A stretch of DNA of 10,219 nucleotides. It comes from Lachnospiraceae bacterium (GTDB lineage: Bacteria; Bacillota; Clostridia; Lachnospirales; Lachnospiraceae). A program made the translations under genes and the position numbers. This document shows, one piece after another, positions 1 through 7,277 of this stretch. Numbering within the stretch: position 1 is the first letter of the stretch; the number at the start of each line of letters is the position of its first letter. The notes below the pieces were generated by a model. The model did no database searches. It was not told the DNA's origin and saw only the letters and a list, made by a program, of their open reading frames with translations. Location of the stretch: the NCBI GenBank assembly GCA_021199405.1, contig JAJQID010000083.1:1-10219 (forward strand), written 5' to 3'.

Positions 1-1664
1 TCCCGAATTAATTCCATCCATCCGACGTATTCCGTCAGGTCACCCTCCTGTGTTCCGCAAATACATATCATAGTCATTTTCCCATTCCCATCAGCCCGGA
101 CAATCGTCAATAGCCCCTTTTCATCCTCTGCCTGAAGAGATACAAGCTGACCAGCCGTCAGCGCCGGGTGCTCCTTTCTCACCCGGATCAGACGCCGGTA
201 CCAGTCATAGACCTCCCTGTTCTGCCTGCTCTTCTCCCACACCATGCCCCGGCGGCAGTCCGGATCCTTTCCGCCCTCCATGGCGTATTCATCCCCATAG
301 TAAATCATGGGCATCCCGGGACTTAACAGCTGCAGCGCCGCCGCCATTTTCAGCCTTTGCACATCGCCGCCGCACTCATGTAAAAAACGGGGACAGTCAT
401 GGCTACCGATCAGATTAAACAACACCGGATACACGTCCGTATGTACATTTCCCCGGATAAAGCCCAGACGTCCGGCAAACTGCGATACCGTAATGCTTCT
501 CTCCGCCAGCAATTCCTTCACCGCATCCTTAAAAGGATAATTCATCACACTGTCCCACTCGTCTCCCTCCAGAAAATCCGGCGCATAGTGCCAGACCTCC
601 CCGATGATCAGAGCCTCCGGCTTTTCCTCCTTCACCTCCCTGCGAAAGCGTTTCCAGAACACATGGGAAATCTCATCCCCCACATCCAGCCGCCAGCCGT
701 CAATGTCGCACTCCCGAATCCAGTAACGGGCTACGCCTATGCAGTAGTCCTGCACCTTCGGATTGGACAGATTTAACTTGGGCATTCCTCCGAAATAAGA
801 AAAGCATTTGAAATTGGGCTTTTTGCCCCATTCTCTGACCAGCGGAAAGCCCTCAATATAATACCAGTCCAGATACTCGGATTTTTCCTGATTTTTCATC
901 ACATCAGCAAAGGCGAAAAAATCCGGCGAGGTGTGGTTAAACACTCCGTCCAGCAGCACCCGCATTCCTCTGGCATGGGCCTTTGTTACCAGCTCCTTTA
1001 AGTCCTCCTTTGTACCAAAGGAATGGTCAATCTGATAGTAATCGACGGTATCATATTTGTGGGAGGTATTTGCCCTGAAAATCGGCGTCATGTACAGTAC
1101 CTCCACCCCCAGCTCCTCCAGATGATCCAGGCGATTAATCACTCCCCTCAGATCTCCCTGCAAATTCTCAAAATGACCGATCGGCGCCTTGTACCACAGC
1201 TCCTCAGGCACCTCCCTGCTGGCGGCAAATCTGGAGGGAAAAATCTGGTATACCACTTTATTTTTTGCCCACTGAGGAATAAGAAAGCGCTCCTCCTCTC
1301 TGAGATTCTGAGGGCAGTCAAACATCTGGTCGGTGTCGGTGACAATCTCCTTGCTGAATTTATAATTTGCGTAAAATATTTTTTCCCCGCTTTGATCTGT
1401 CAGCTCAAAAAAATACCGCAGACAGACCACCTGAAAGGTAAGCTCCGTTTCATAATAGTCACTGTACTCATCGCTGCAGACCTTCTCCATCGCTGTCTGT
1501 TGTCTGGTATCCTGCCGGGAAAGAGGCAGATACTTGTCCTGACTGTGCAGGATGATGGACGCCATATCTCCCTTTTTGACCCTGATTCGAAATAAAAAGT
1601 GATTCCTTTCCAGTGCGTAGCAGCAGCTTTTGTCCGCCTTATGGTAAACGGCCGCCAGTTCCAT
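1..1664 (-). CDS. Neopullulanase / cyclomaltodextrinase-type alpha-amylase (GH13), 3' end outside window
   Basis: Intracellular glycoside hydrolase expected to cut alpha-1,4 (and some alpha-1,6) bonds in maltodextrins, cyclodextrins or pullulan. I translated the minus strand from the ATG at 1664; it stays open for about 554 codons to the window edge, so only the C-terminal tail is missing (family members are often near 580-600 aa). Residues about 1-120 fit a CBM34-like N-terminal domain. The TIM-barrel motifs are all present: DGVFNHT near 238, MPKLN near 293 (the mark of the neopullulanase subfamily), GWRLDVGDE with nucleophile D near 326, IIGEVWH with acid/base E near 355, and GSHD with the third carboxylate near 422. 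No signal peptide is seen. An AGGAGG-like site (1671-1676) sits 6 nt before the ATG. It is divergent from the kinase gene and has its own promoter. The exact substrate (neopullulanase, maltogenic amylase or cyclomaltodextrinase) cannot be decided. Confidence 0.93.
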   Translation of the reverse strand, partial: MELAAVYHKADKSCCYALERNHFLFRIRVKKGDMASIILHSQDKYLPLSRQDTRQQTAMEKVCSDEYSDYYETELTFQVVCLRYFFELTDQSGEKIFYANYKFSKEIVTDTDQMFDCPQNLREEERFLIPQWAKNKVVYQIFPSRFAASREVPEELWYKAPIGHFENLQGDLRGVINRLDHLEELGVEVLYMTPIFRANTSHKYDTVDYYQIDHSFGTKEDLKELVTKAHARGMRVLLDGVFNHTSPDFFAFADVMKNQEKSEYLDWYYIEGFPLVREWGKKPNFKCFSYFGGMPKLNLSNPKVQDYCIGVARYWIRECDIDGWRLDVGDEISHVFWKRFRREVKEEKPEALIIGEVWHYAPDFLEGDEWDSVMNYPFKDAVKELLAERSITVSQFAGRLGFIRGNVHTDVYPVLFNLIGSHDCPRFLHECGGDVQRLKMAAALQLLSPGMPMIYYGDEYAMEGGKDPDCRRGMVWEKSRQNREVYDWYRRLIRVRKEHPALTAGQLVSLQAEDEKGLLTIVRADGNGKMTMICICGTQEGDLTEYVGWMELIR

Positions 1665-1701
1665 AATCTGTCCTCCATTGATGTCATTAAAGTCTCTATC
1701 T

Positions 1702-1730
1702 TTCTTACCATACCGCGGGCAAGCCGTCAA
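1702..1730 (-). promoter_or_regulatory. Sigma-A-type promoter of the GH13 gene
   Basis: Read on the minus strand, TTGACG (1725-1730) is followed after 17 nt by TAAGAA (1702-1707). The -35 matches 5 of 6 consensus bases and the spacing is ideal; the -10 is weaker. Transcription would start near 1695, giving a leader of about 30 nt that contains the GGAGGA ribosome binding site. No clear catabolite-repression (cre) operator was recognised. Confidence 0.55.
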
Positions 1731-1788
1731 GAAATTACGCAATAAGATTTCATCACAGGCTCCTGCTCACAGCCCACGAAATTTTCTC

Positions 1789-1817
1789 TTGCGCATATTT
1801 TTTCCACTGCCTATAAT
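1789..1817 (+). promoter_or_regulatory. Promoter of the two-component operon
   Basis: TTGCGC (1789-1794), a 17-nt spacer and a perfect TATAAT (1812-1817) form a near-consensus housekeeping promoter pointing at the kinase gene. The predicted start near 1824 leaves a leader of roughly 84 nt. No LytTR-like direct repeat pair is obvious here, so autoregulation is not supported by what I see. Confidence 0.65.
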
Positions 1818-1907
1818 AATACAGAAAGTTTCCGAAAAACGCCGCACATTCCAGGCTTTACAAAACACTCATGTATCATTCTTATCATTTAATAAGAGGC
1901 AAGCACC

Positions 1908-2570
1908 ATGTCATTTTGGGATAAACAGATCGACAAACGGCTGGATCAGTATCAGCGGGAGCTGATCGAGACCCACTATCAGGAGGTAGAAAATATGTAC
2001 CGGCAGATGCGGGGCTGGCGCCATGACTACCGCAACCACATTCAGGCCATGAAAGCCTACGCCGCAAACGGCGATCTGGACGCCATCCGCTCTTATCTGG
2101 ACATGCTGGACACCGACTTGAATACTGTGGATACCGTGATAAAAACCGGGAACTCCATGGCGGACGCCATTTTAAACAGCAAAATTTCTCTGGCACACTC
2201 TAAGGAAATTCCCGTGTCCGTGGACGCCCACATTCCCGTAAAGCTCAAAATGTCCGAACTGGATCTGTGCTGCATTCTGGGCAATCTCTTTGACAACGCC
2301 ATCGAGGCCAGCATGGCCCTGCCTGCGGACAAACGTCTGATTCGAGTTTATATGGATATGAAAAATACCCAGCTTTATATTTCCTTCACCAATTTTACCG
2401 CTACTAAAAAGCTCAAAAAGCAAAACGGCCTGTTTAAAACCTCCAAGGGCGAGGGTCACGGCTTTGGCCTGGTACGCATTGACGCCATCGTGGAACGGCT
2501 GGACGGGTACTTAAGCCGCAACAGCGAGGACGGCGCCTTTACCACGGAAATATTGATTCCTCAGGTATAA
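1908..2570 (+). CDS. Soluble GHKL-type sensor histidine kinase (no membrane sensor domain)
   Basis: Histidine kinase expected to phosphorylate the LytTR regulator encoded 36 bp downstream. The 220-aa protein begins with a charged helix (about 5-35, probably a dimerising coiled coil). The dimerisation/phosphoacceptor box WRHDYRNH follows, with H39 the likely phosphorylated histidine. The HATPase domain has an N-box NLFDNAIEA at about 126-134 and a G-box GHGFGL at 183-188. This is the AgrC/Spo0B-like kinase class, but AgrC-type kinases normally carry five to seven transmembrane helices (about 400 aa or more) and none are present here. The start is firm: AGAGG (1895-1899) lies 8 nt upstream and an in-frame TAA at 1893-1895 closes the frame just before it, so no N-terminal sensor is hidden in frame. 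The input signal is unknown; it must come from the cytoplasm or a partner protein. Confidence 0.9.
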   Translation: MSFWDKQIDKRLDQYQRELIETHYQEVENMYRQMRGWRHDYRNHIQAMKAYAANGDLDAIRSYLDMLDTDLNTVDTVIKTGNSMADAILNSKISLAHSKEIPVSVDAHIPVKLKMSELDLCCILGNLFDNAIEASMALPADKRLIRVYMDMKNTQLYISFTNFTATKKLKKQNGLFKTSKGEGHGFGLVRIDAIVERLDGYLSRNSEDGAFTTEILIPQV

Positions 2571-2606
2571 CAGAATACCTGAAACAAGGCAGAAAGGAAG
2601 CTGACT

Positions 2607-3305
2607 ATGGCATACCGCATCGCGGTCTGTGACGACAGTCCGATCGATTTACAATACAATATTCAACTGATACGGGATTGGGCGGCGGAACGGCAGACAT
2701 CTGTCCGGATTGAAGACTTCCCCTCCTCAGAAGGCTTTCTTTTCCGCTACGCGGAGGAGAAAAGCTTTGACATTCTGCTGCTGGATATAGAAATGGGCGC
2801 CATGGACGGGGTCACTCTGGCACGGCAGATCCGCCGGGAAAATCAGACAATACAGATCATCTTTATCACCGGCTATTCCGACTATATCGCCGAGGGCTAT
2901 GAGGTGGAGGCGCTGCACTATCTGATGAAGCCGTTAAATCAGGAAAAGCTCTTCCATGTGCTGGACCGGGCTGTTGAAAAGCTGAAAACAACAGAGCGCT
3001 GTCTGAATCTGGAAATTTCCGGGGAAATGGTGCGCCTTCCCTTTTATGAAATCCGCTATCTGGAGGTTCATCAGAATTATGTCACCGTCTGCGCCAGAGA
3101 AAATTACACCGTCAAACGCACCCTGAGCGATTTTGAAAAAGAGCTGGATGAGCGTTTCTTCCGGGTGGGGCGCGCTTTCATCCTGAACTTAAATCAGGTG
3201 CGCCGGGTCACCAGAAAAGAGGTTATCCTCTCCGACGGCACGGCGCTGCCCCTGCCCCGGGGCGCCTATGAGGCGCTGAACCGGGCCATTATTACACGGA
3301 CATAG
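2607..3305 (+). CDS. LytTR-family response regulator (AgrA/VirR-like)
   Basis: DNA-binding response regulator of 232 aa, partner of the preceding kinase. The receiver domain (about 1-120) has the acidic pair D9/D10, phosphoacceptor D60 in LLLDIEM, T88 in FITGY and K108 in the MKP motif, so all key residues are intact. The LytTR domain (about 135-230) shows the usual features: EIRYLEVHQNYV, then FFRVGRAFILNL, then a terminal segment with PLPRGAYEALN. AAGGA (2594-2598) lies 8 nt before the ATG. It shares the kinase transcript and faces the ABC exporter operon, with 22 bp between the stop codons. The likely targets are the 21-bp repeats at 7111-7173 upstream of that operon (inference). Resemblance to AgrA and VirR is by family, not orthology. 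Confidence 0.93.
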   Translation: MAYRIAVCDDSPIDLQYNIQLIRDWAAERQTSVRIEDFPSSEGFLFRYAEEKSFDILLLDIEMGAMDGVTLARQIRRENQTIQIIFITGYSDYIAEGYEVEALHYLMKPLNQEKLFHVLDRAVEKLKTTERCLNLEISGEMVRLPFYEIRYLEVHQNYVTVCARENYTVKRTLSDFEKELDERFFRVGRAFILNLNQVRRVTRKEVILSDGTALPLPRGAYEALNRAIITRT

Positions 3306-3327
3306 AACAGGAGATTCCCCATTCTCT

Positions 3328-5226
3328 TCAGCCCAGCAGTACCCGCACCGCCTCCTCCGTATAATACTGAGCCTGGGCATGCCACAGCTCATAATATTTT
3401 CCATCCTCATCCGAGAGCAGCTCCTCATGGCTTCCCTCCTGCACCACTGCGCCCTGGTCAAAGACCGCGATCTCATCGCAGAATTTACAGGAGGACAAGC
3501 GATGACTGATATAAACTGTGGTCTTGTCCGTGGCGATCTCGTTGAACTTTCCGTAAATTTCCGCCTCCGCAATCGGATCCAGAGCCGCCGTGGGCTCATC
3601 CAGAATTAAAAAGGGAGCTTCCTTGTACAGGGCTCTGGCAATGGCGATTTTCTGCGCCTCGCCACCGGAGATCTCCACCCCTTCCTTATCCAGATCCTTA
3701 TATAAATACGTATCCAGTCCCTTCGTCATACGGGACATTCTTTCCTCAAAGCCGGCCTTTTTCAGACAATTCCAAACCTGTTCACGATCATAATCCGTCC
3801 TGCCCGCCACGTTCTCCCCCAAGGGCAGGGCAAAGAGCTGAAAATCCTGAAATACCACGGAAAAAATCTGAATGTAATCCTCATAGCGGTATTTTCGGAT
3901 ATCGATTCCGTTTAACAGTATTTCTCCCTCCGTGGGATCATAAAGCCGGCAGAGCAGCTTGATAAAGGTGGTCTTGCCGGAACCGTTCTGTCCCACCACC
4001 GCCAGGCGGCTGCCCACCTGAAAGGTCATGTTCACATGGCGCAGCGCCCAGGTCTCACTGCCCGGATATTTGAATGAAACATCCCGAAATTCCACCTGAT
4101 ACTGACGGTCAGAGCGCTTCTCCGTAGTCAGACTGCCCTGATACATTTCATTGGGCAGGTCCAGATACGCAAAGGTGGTATCCAGAAAAGAGGCGTTCGC
4201 CCGCAGCGTCCCGCAAAGCTCCAGAAATTCCGAAACTCCCAGAAACAGATTGGTGATGGCGCCCACATACTGGGTCACCATGCCCACTCCAAAAGCCCCC
4301 GCCCAGGCCTTCAGGCAGACAAAAAGATATACCGCGCCGGTCAGAACCGCGGAGAGAGTCCGCGAAAGGCCCGCCAGAAGCCCCATCCTTCCCTTCGCCA
4401 ATTCCGCGATGGCGCTTCCCGGCATAAAGGAATCACAGTTCTCCCAGAGGGGACCCAGCAGATTATCATTCTGACAGTACATGCGCATATCCGCATATCG
4501 TTTTCTGTCAACCGACGCGCTGAAAAAATAACCGAACTGCCGATTTCCCAGCCGCGCCATTTCCGCGTATCTGACCCAATAATATCCTTCCGCCTTATTT
4601 TTCAGAGCCGGCGCAGCCACCGCAATGAGAAGCAAAAGCCCCAGACAGGCCGCTGCTGCCAGCGGGCTGTTCAAAAACGCCAGGTCAGAGGAAGATGGAA
4701 CCTTTGCCAAAAACAACGTCACCGACAATCCAAGACCGCCTGCGATCTGCAGCAGTGCCCTGAGAAGATCGCTCAGGTAATAAGCGTCGCGGTATAACCC
4801 ATAGCTGGCCCATTGCCTGTTCTGCATGATCTGGGAGTACAGATCGTAGGTCTGCTGCCTGTCAATGAGAGCAAATTCCATGGAGGCCGCCTTATCCATG
4901 TAAATCTTTTCTTCCCCTTCATAAAAACAGGTTTTCTCCACCTGTGCCCACCGTTTGAAAGCTCCCCTGCCAAACAGCACCGCAGCAGAGGCAATCAGAC
5001 AGACAGCCACGAGAAAGGTAAGCCGCCCGGGATTTCTTTCTCCCGCCAGCTCCTCGATAATCCTCGCAGACAGATAAATGGTTACATAAGGGCCAAGTCC
5101 GTCAAAAACAGCCGGCAGCACAGCGGTGCCAAAAAGCTTTGGCTGACAGCGTCCTATCGTCCTCCAGGCCCGCACATTTCGTTTCAGGGCCTCCTTCCAG
5201 GACAGTTGTGTATCATTCCTCGCCAT
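3328..5226 (-). CDS. ABC exporter half-transporter, second gene of the pair
   Basis: Fused membrane and ATPase exporter subunit, 632 aa from the chosen start, expected to pair with the product of the preceding gene and pump an unknown substrate out of the cell. Residues about 30-350 hold hydrophobic membrane segments (for example near 35-52, 70-85, 155-173, 188-207, 288-305 and 315-335). The nucleotide-binding domain has Walker A GQNGSGKTT at 412-420, Q-loop Q460, signature ISGGE at 519-523 (first residue Ile instead of Leu), Walker B FLILDE ending at E544, and switch His575 in ISHRL. All catalytic residues are present. A longer frame extends to 5310, but the ATG at 5226 has a strong ribosome binding site and overlaps the upstream gene by 14 nt, pointing to translational coupling. 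It converges on the regulator gene with no clear terminator between them. Confidence 0.92.
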   Translation of the reverse strand: MARNDTQLSWKEALKRNVRAWRTIGRCQPKLFGTAVLPAVFDGLGPYVTIYLSARIIEELAGERNPGRLTFLVAVCLIASAAVLFGRGAFKRWAQVEKTCFYEGEEKIYMDKAASMEFALIDRQQTYDLYSQIMQNRQWASYGLYRDAYYLSDLLRALLQIAGGLGLSVTLFLAKVPSSSDLAFLNSPLAAAACLGLLLLIAVAAPALKNKAEGYYWVRYAEMARLGNRQFGYFFSASVDRKRYADMRMYCQNDNLLGPLWENCDSFMPGSAIAELAKGRMGLLAGLSRTLSAVLTGAVYLFVCLKAWAGAFGVGMVTQYVGAITNLFLGVSEFLELCGTLRANASFLDTTFAYLDLPNEMYQGSLTTEKRSDRQYQVEFRDVSFKYPGSETWALRHVNMTFQVGSRLAVVGQNGSGKTTFIKLLCRLYDPTEGEILLNGIDIRKYRYEDYIQIFSVVFQDFQLFALPLGENVAGRTDYDREQVWNCLKKAGFEERMSRMTKGLDTYLYKDLDKEGVEISGGEAQKIAIARALYKEAPFLILDEPTAALDPIAEAEIYGKFNEIATDKTTVYISHRLSSCKFCDEIAVFDQGAVVQEGSHEELLSDEDGKYYELWHAQAQYYTEEAVRVLLG

Positions 5227-7051
5227 GCTGCGTTCCTCCTTCCGCATAATACTGACTCTGTGTTTCAAAAAGCTTCGCGTATTCCCCCTGGGCCGCCAGC
5301 AGACTCTCATGGGTTCCTTCCTCGCAGATCTGTCCCTGCTTCATGTAAATAATGCGGTCACAAAAACGGGTGGAAGCCAGCCGATGAGAGATAAACAGGG
5401 AAGTACACCCCTTTGTCATTTCATTATATTTTAAATAAATATCATTTTCCGCTATGGGGTCCAGGGCGGCGGTGGGCTCATCCAGCACCAGAATAGGACC
5501 GTCCTTATATAAAGCCCTGGCCAGCATCAGGCGCTGGGTCTCACCGCCGGACAGTTCTACCCCGTCCTCATAGATAGATCTGCCGATCTGCGTATCCATT
5601 CCCTTCGGAAGAGAGAGCACCTTTTCCTTCAGCCCTGCCATATCCAGACAGCGCAGTACCTTCTCCTCATCCATCCCCGCCGCCTGCTGGGCAACATTTT
5701 GAGAGATGGTGGCGTCCACCACAGAAAAATCCTGAAATACCGTGGAGAAGAGCTGATAATACTGTCGTCTGTCGTACTGCCGGATATCCTGACCGTTTAA
5801 GAGCACCCGCCCCCGGGTGGGATCAAGAAACCCGCACAGAAGCCTGACCAGAGTGGTCTTGCCTGCGCCGTTGACGCCCACCACCGCCAGCTTTTCCCCA
5901 GGTCGGATGGTCAGATCAATCCCCTGAATGGTATCCTCTGTCGCCTCCGGATAACGGTAGAAAACATGCTCCAGCTTCAGCTCGTAGCTGCCATTTCTGT
6001 CCCGGTACAAAGATTTTCCCTCCTCAAAGAGAAAGGGCTCCGGCCATTCCAGAAACTCCCGCAGAATACTCAAATCCAGACTCTGTGTATTCAGCGTTCC
6101 AAACTGCTCCAGCAGCAGCTTGATCCACTCCGTAAAACCGCTGACAGCGTTAAAATACAGCAGAAATTCGAATGCGGACAGTCCCTCGGAAAGCGCAAGC
6201 CAGATCAGATAGGCATAAGCAGCCCCGTTTCGCAAAAGACTCAGCAACATATCCGCAAAAGTACTCCACAGCCGGTGCCGCTCCTTTCTGACCTGAAAGG
6301 CCCGGTACAGCCGATAGCCATTCTCCCAGACCTCCTGAATCCAGTCTGTCAGGCCGAAGATTCGGATGTCCTTGGCAAACTGGCGGCTCACCATCGTCTT
6401 CTTCGCATAATCCATCTGATTGGAATACGCGGATTCCTCCTGTCTGTGCTCATAGCTCCAGTTCTCCACCTTTTTATTCACAATATAACCCACTATAGCA
6501 GTGAACGTCACCAGACACAGAAGCAAAGGATTCAGGTTGGAGAGCAGACCAAGATAGACCAGAAACCCTATCACTGCCACCAGAATATCCTTCCAGGTAT
6601 CCCAGATGGCCTCAGCCGCTTTGTCATTCCCCTCCGTTGCGTATGCGGCCTTCTTTTCCGCCTGAATAAAAGCGGTGTCCAGCAGATTGGGATAGGAAGT
6701 AGCCGCGTTTTTCTGATTGATCATACTGATGATTTTGGTCCGGACATATACCCTGCCCCAGATGGTATTCTCCCCGATATACCCTTTCAGACCATTCAGT
6801 AAAATCAGCATCAGCGTAAAGGCCAGAATAGTCAGGCCAAGCTCCTTCAGCGGTACCGCCCCCTCCACTTTGGATAAAATCACCGGTGCGATCAGAGTCT
6901 GCGCCGTGGTAATACTCACTGACACCAACGCCAGCACCAGCACCAGAAAAAGGACGCTCTTATGCGTCCGCCAGGCGATTTTCACCATCCAGGCGGTGTT
7001 CTGCCACATATTATATTTGGGTTTGGATTTTGAAGTATCAGATGTGTTCAT
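5213..7051 (-). CDS. ABC exporter half-transporter, first gene of the pair
   Basis: Membrane/ATPase half-transporter of 612 aa, probable heterodimer partner of the next gene. Hydrophobic segments lie near 33-58, 70-90, 155-172, 174-192, 265-288 and 292-305. The ATPase domain has Walker A GVNGAGKTT at 392-400, Q440, signature LSGGE at 500-504, Walker B LVLDE ending at E525, and His556. The two ATPase domains share an unusual stretch around LDEPTAALDPIAE and ISHRL with FCD after it, so the pair are close paralogues. The frame stays open back to 7198, through the 21-bp repeats, which would encode an IHPPILT repeat. I reject that extension because a promoter-like -10 lies inside it. I chose the ATG at 7051, preceded by GGGGAAG (close, 2 nt) and AAAGGAA (13 nt); the spacing is not ideal, so the start is moderately sure. 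Another in-frame ATG is at 7081 without a ribosome binding site. Confidence 0.9.
   Translation of the reverse strand: MNTSDTSKSKPKYNMWQNTAWMVKIAWRTHKSVLFLVLVLALVSVSITTAQTLIAPVILSKVEGAVPLKELGLTILAFTLMLILLNGLKGYIGENTIWGRVYVRTKIISMINQKNAATSYPNLLDTAFIQAEKKAAYATEGNDKAAEAIWDTWKDILVAVIGFLVYLGLLSNLNPLLLCLVTFTAIVGYIVNKKVENWSYEHRQEESAYSNQMDYAKKTMVSRQFAKDIRIFGLTDWIQEVWENGYRLYRAFQVRKERHRLWSTFADMLLSLLRNGAAYAYLIWLALSEGLSAFEFLLYFNAVSGFTEWIKLLLEQFGTLNTQSLDLSILREFLEWPEPFLFEEGKSLYRDRNGSYELKLEHVFYRYPEATEDTIQGIDLTIRPGEKLAVVGVNGAGKTTLVRLLCGFLDPTRGRVLLNGQDIRQYDRRQYYQLFSTVFQDFSVVDATISQNVAQQAAGMDEEKVLRCLDMAGLKEKVLSLPKGMDTQIGRSIYEDGVELSGGETQRLMLARALYKDGPILVLDEPTAALDPIAENDIYLKYNEMTKGCTSLFISHRLASTRFCDRIIYMKQGQICEEGTHESLLAAQGEYAKLFETQSQYYAEGGTQHGEE
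5234..5241 (-). promoter_or_regulatory. Ribosome binding site that fixes the start of the second ABC gene
   Basis: AAGGAGGA on the minus strand lies 7 nt before the ATG at 5226 and inside the end of the upstream ABC gene. Longer in-frame starts lack such a site, so this decides the start. Confidence 0.75.
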
Positions 7052-7089
7052 GTCTTCCCCACCGTTCCTTTCCGGTGTCATATTAGCAT

Positions 7090-7095
7090 AATATA
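7090..7095 (-). promoter_or_regulatory. Possible -10 element of the ABC exporter operon, no -35
   Basis: TATATT on the minus strand matches 5 of 6 consensus bases, and TATGCT lies just downstream as an alternative. No TTGACA-like hexamer is found 16-18 nt upstream; that position holds C-rich sequence at the edge of the repeat array. A -10 without a -35 next to phased direct repeats is the usual form of an activator-dependent promoter. Transcription would begin near 7083, about 30 nt before the chosen start codon. Confidence 0.4.
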
Positions 7096-7110
7096 CCATT
7101 TCAGGGGAAT

Positions 7111-7173
7111 TTGGGGGATGAATTGTTAAAATTGGGGGATGAATTGTTAAAATTGGGGGATGAATTGCGAAAA
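7111..7173 (-). repeat. Three tandem 21-bp direct repeats, candidate LytTR regulator binding array
   Basis: Copies at 7111-7131, 7132-7152 and 7153-7173 start TTGGGGGATGAATTG on the plus strand. The first two are identical; the third differs at two adjacent bases (CG in place of TT after that core). The 21-bp period equals two helical turns, so all copies face the same side of the DNA. LytTR regulators bind paired direct repeats with this kind of period; the VirR box of Clostridium perfringens, remembered as CCCAGTTNTNCAC, occurs as 13-bp boxes 8 bp apart. Read on the minus strand, the direction of the exporter operon, the repeats contain CCCAATTTTAACA, which shares CCCA, TT and a later T with that box. 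The array ends just upstream of the -10. The link to the LytTR regulator in this window is inference. Confidence 0.6.
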
Positions 7174-7186
7174 ATGCTGAAGTTAC

Positions 7187-7236
7187 GAGCATAAACAAGA
7201 AACTTTCGGACTTCGCTGAGTTTCTTGTTTATGCTC
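7187..7236. repeat. Perfect inverted repeat, 18-bp arms and 14-nt loop
   Basis: The left arm GAGCATAAACAAGAAACT (7187-7204) is exactly mirrored by 7219-7236 around a 14-nt loop. It lies between the end of the glycosyltransferase gene and the exporter operon, both on the minus strand, so as RNA it would make a long hairpin that could end or insulate the upstream transcript or protect its 3' end. There is no good U-tract on the minus strand, and only a short TGTTTTG on the plus side, so it is not a standard intrinsic terminator. It could equally be a copy of a dispersed palindromic repeat. Confidence 0.8.
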
Positions 7237-7249
7237 TGTTTTGCGGCAA

Positions 7250-7266
7250 TTTGCTGAAGCAGCAAA
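7250..7266. repeat. Small hairpin just after the glycosyltransferase stop
   Basis: TTTGCT (7250-7255) pairs with AGCAAA (7261-7266) across a 5-nt loop. A competing pairing joins TTTTGC (7239-7244) with GCAAAA (7262-7267). Lying 12 nt past the stop codon, it may help form the 3' end of the glycosyltransferase mRNA together with the larger palindrome. No U-tract follows on the minus strand. Confidence 0.35.
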
Positions 7267-7277
7267 ATGAATGTACC

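Noticed and set aside
1023..1595. Plus-strand open frame of 190 codons
   Set aside because: It lies antisense to the GH13 gene, which has all catalytic motifs; it lacks recognisable domains.
5227..5310. 28-residue N-terminal extension of the second ABC gene
   Set aside because: The segment lies inside the upstream gene in another frame and the strong ribosome binding site at 5234-5241 marks the start at 5226.
5966..6802. Plus-strand open frame of 278 codons
   Set aside because: It is antisense to the first ABC gene and shows no domain pattern; the length comes from the codon bias of the real gene.
7111..7173. CRISPR array
   Set aside because: The 21-bp units are contiguous with no spacers and there are no cas genes.
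7052..7198. N-terminal extension of the first ABC gene coding an IHPPILT repeat
   Set aside because: The peptide repeat is the translation of the 21-bp DNA repeats; there is no ribosome binding site for it and a promoter-like -10 lies within it.
7187..7236. Terminal inverted repeats of an insertion sequence
   Set aside because: The arms are only 14 nt apart with nothing between them and no transposase is in the window.
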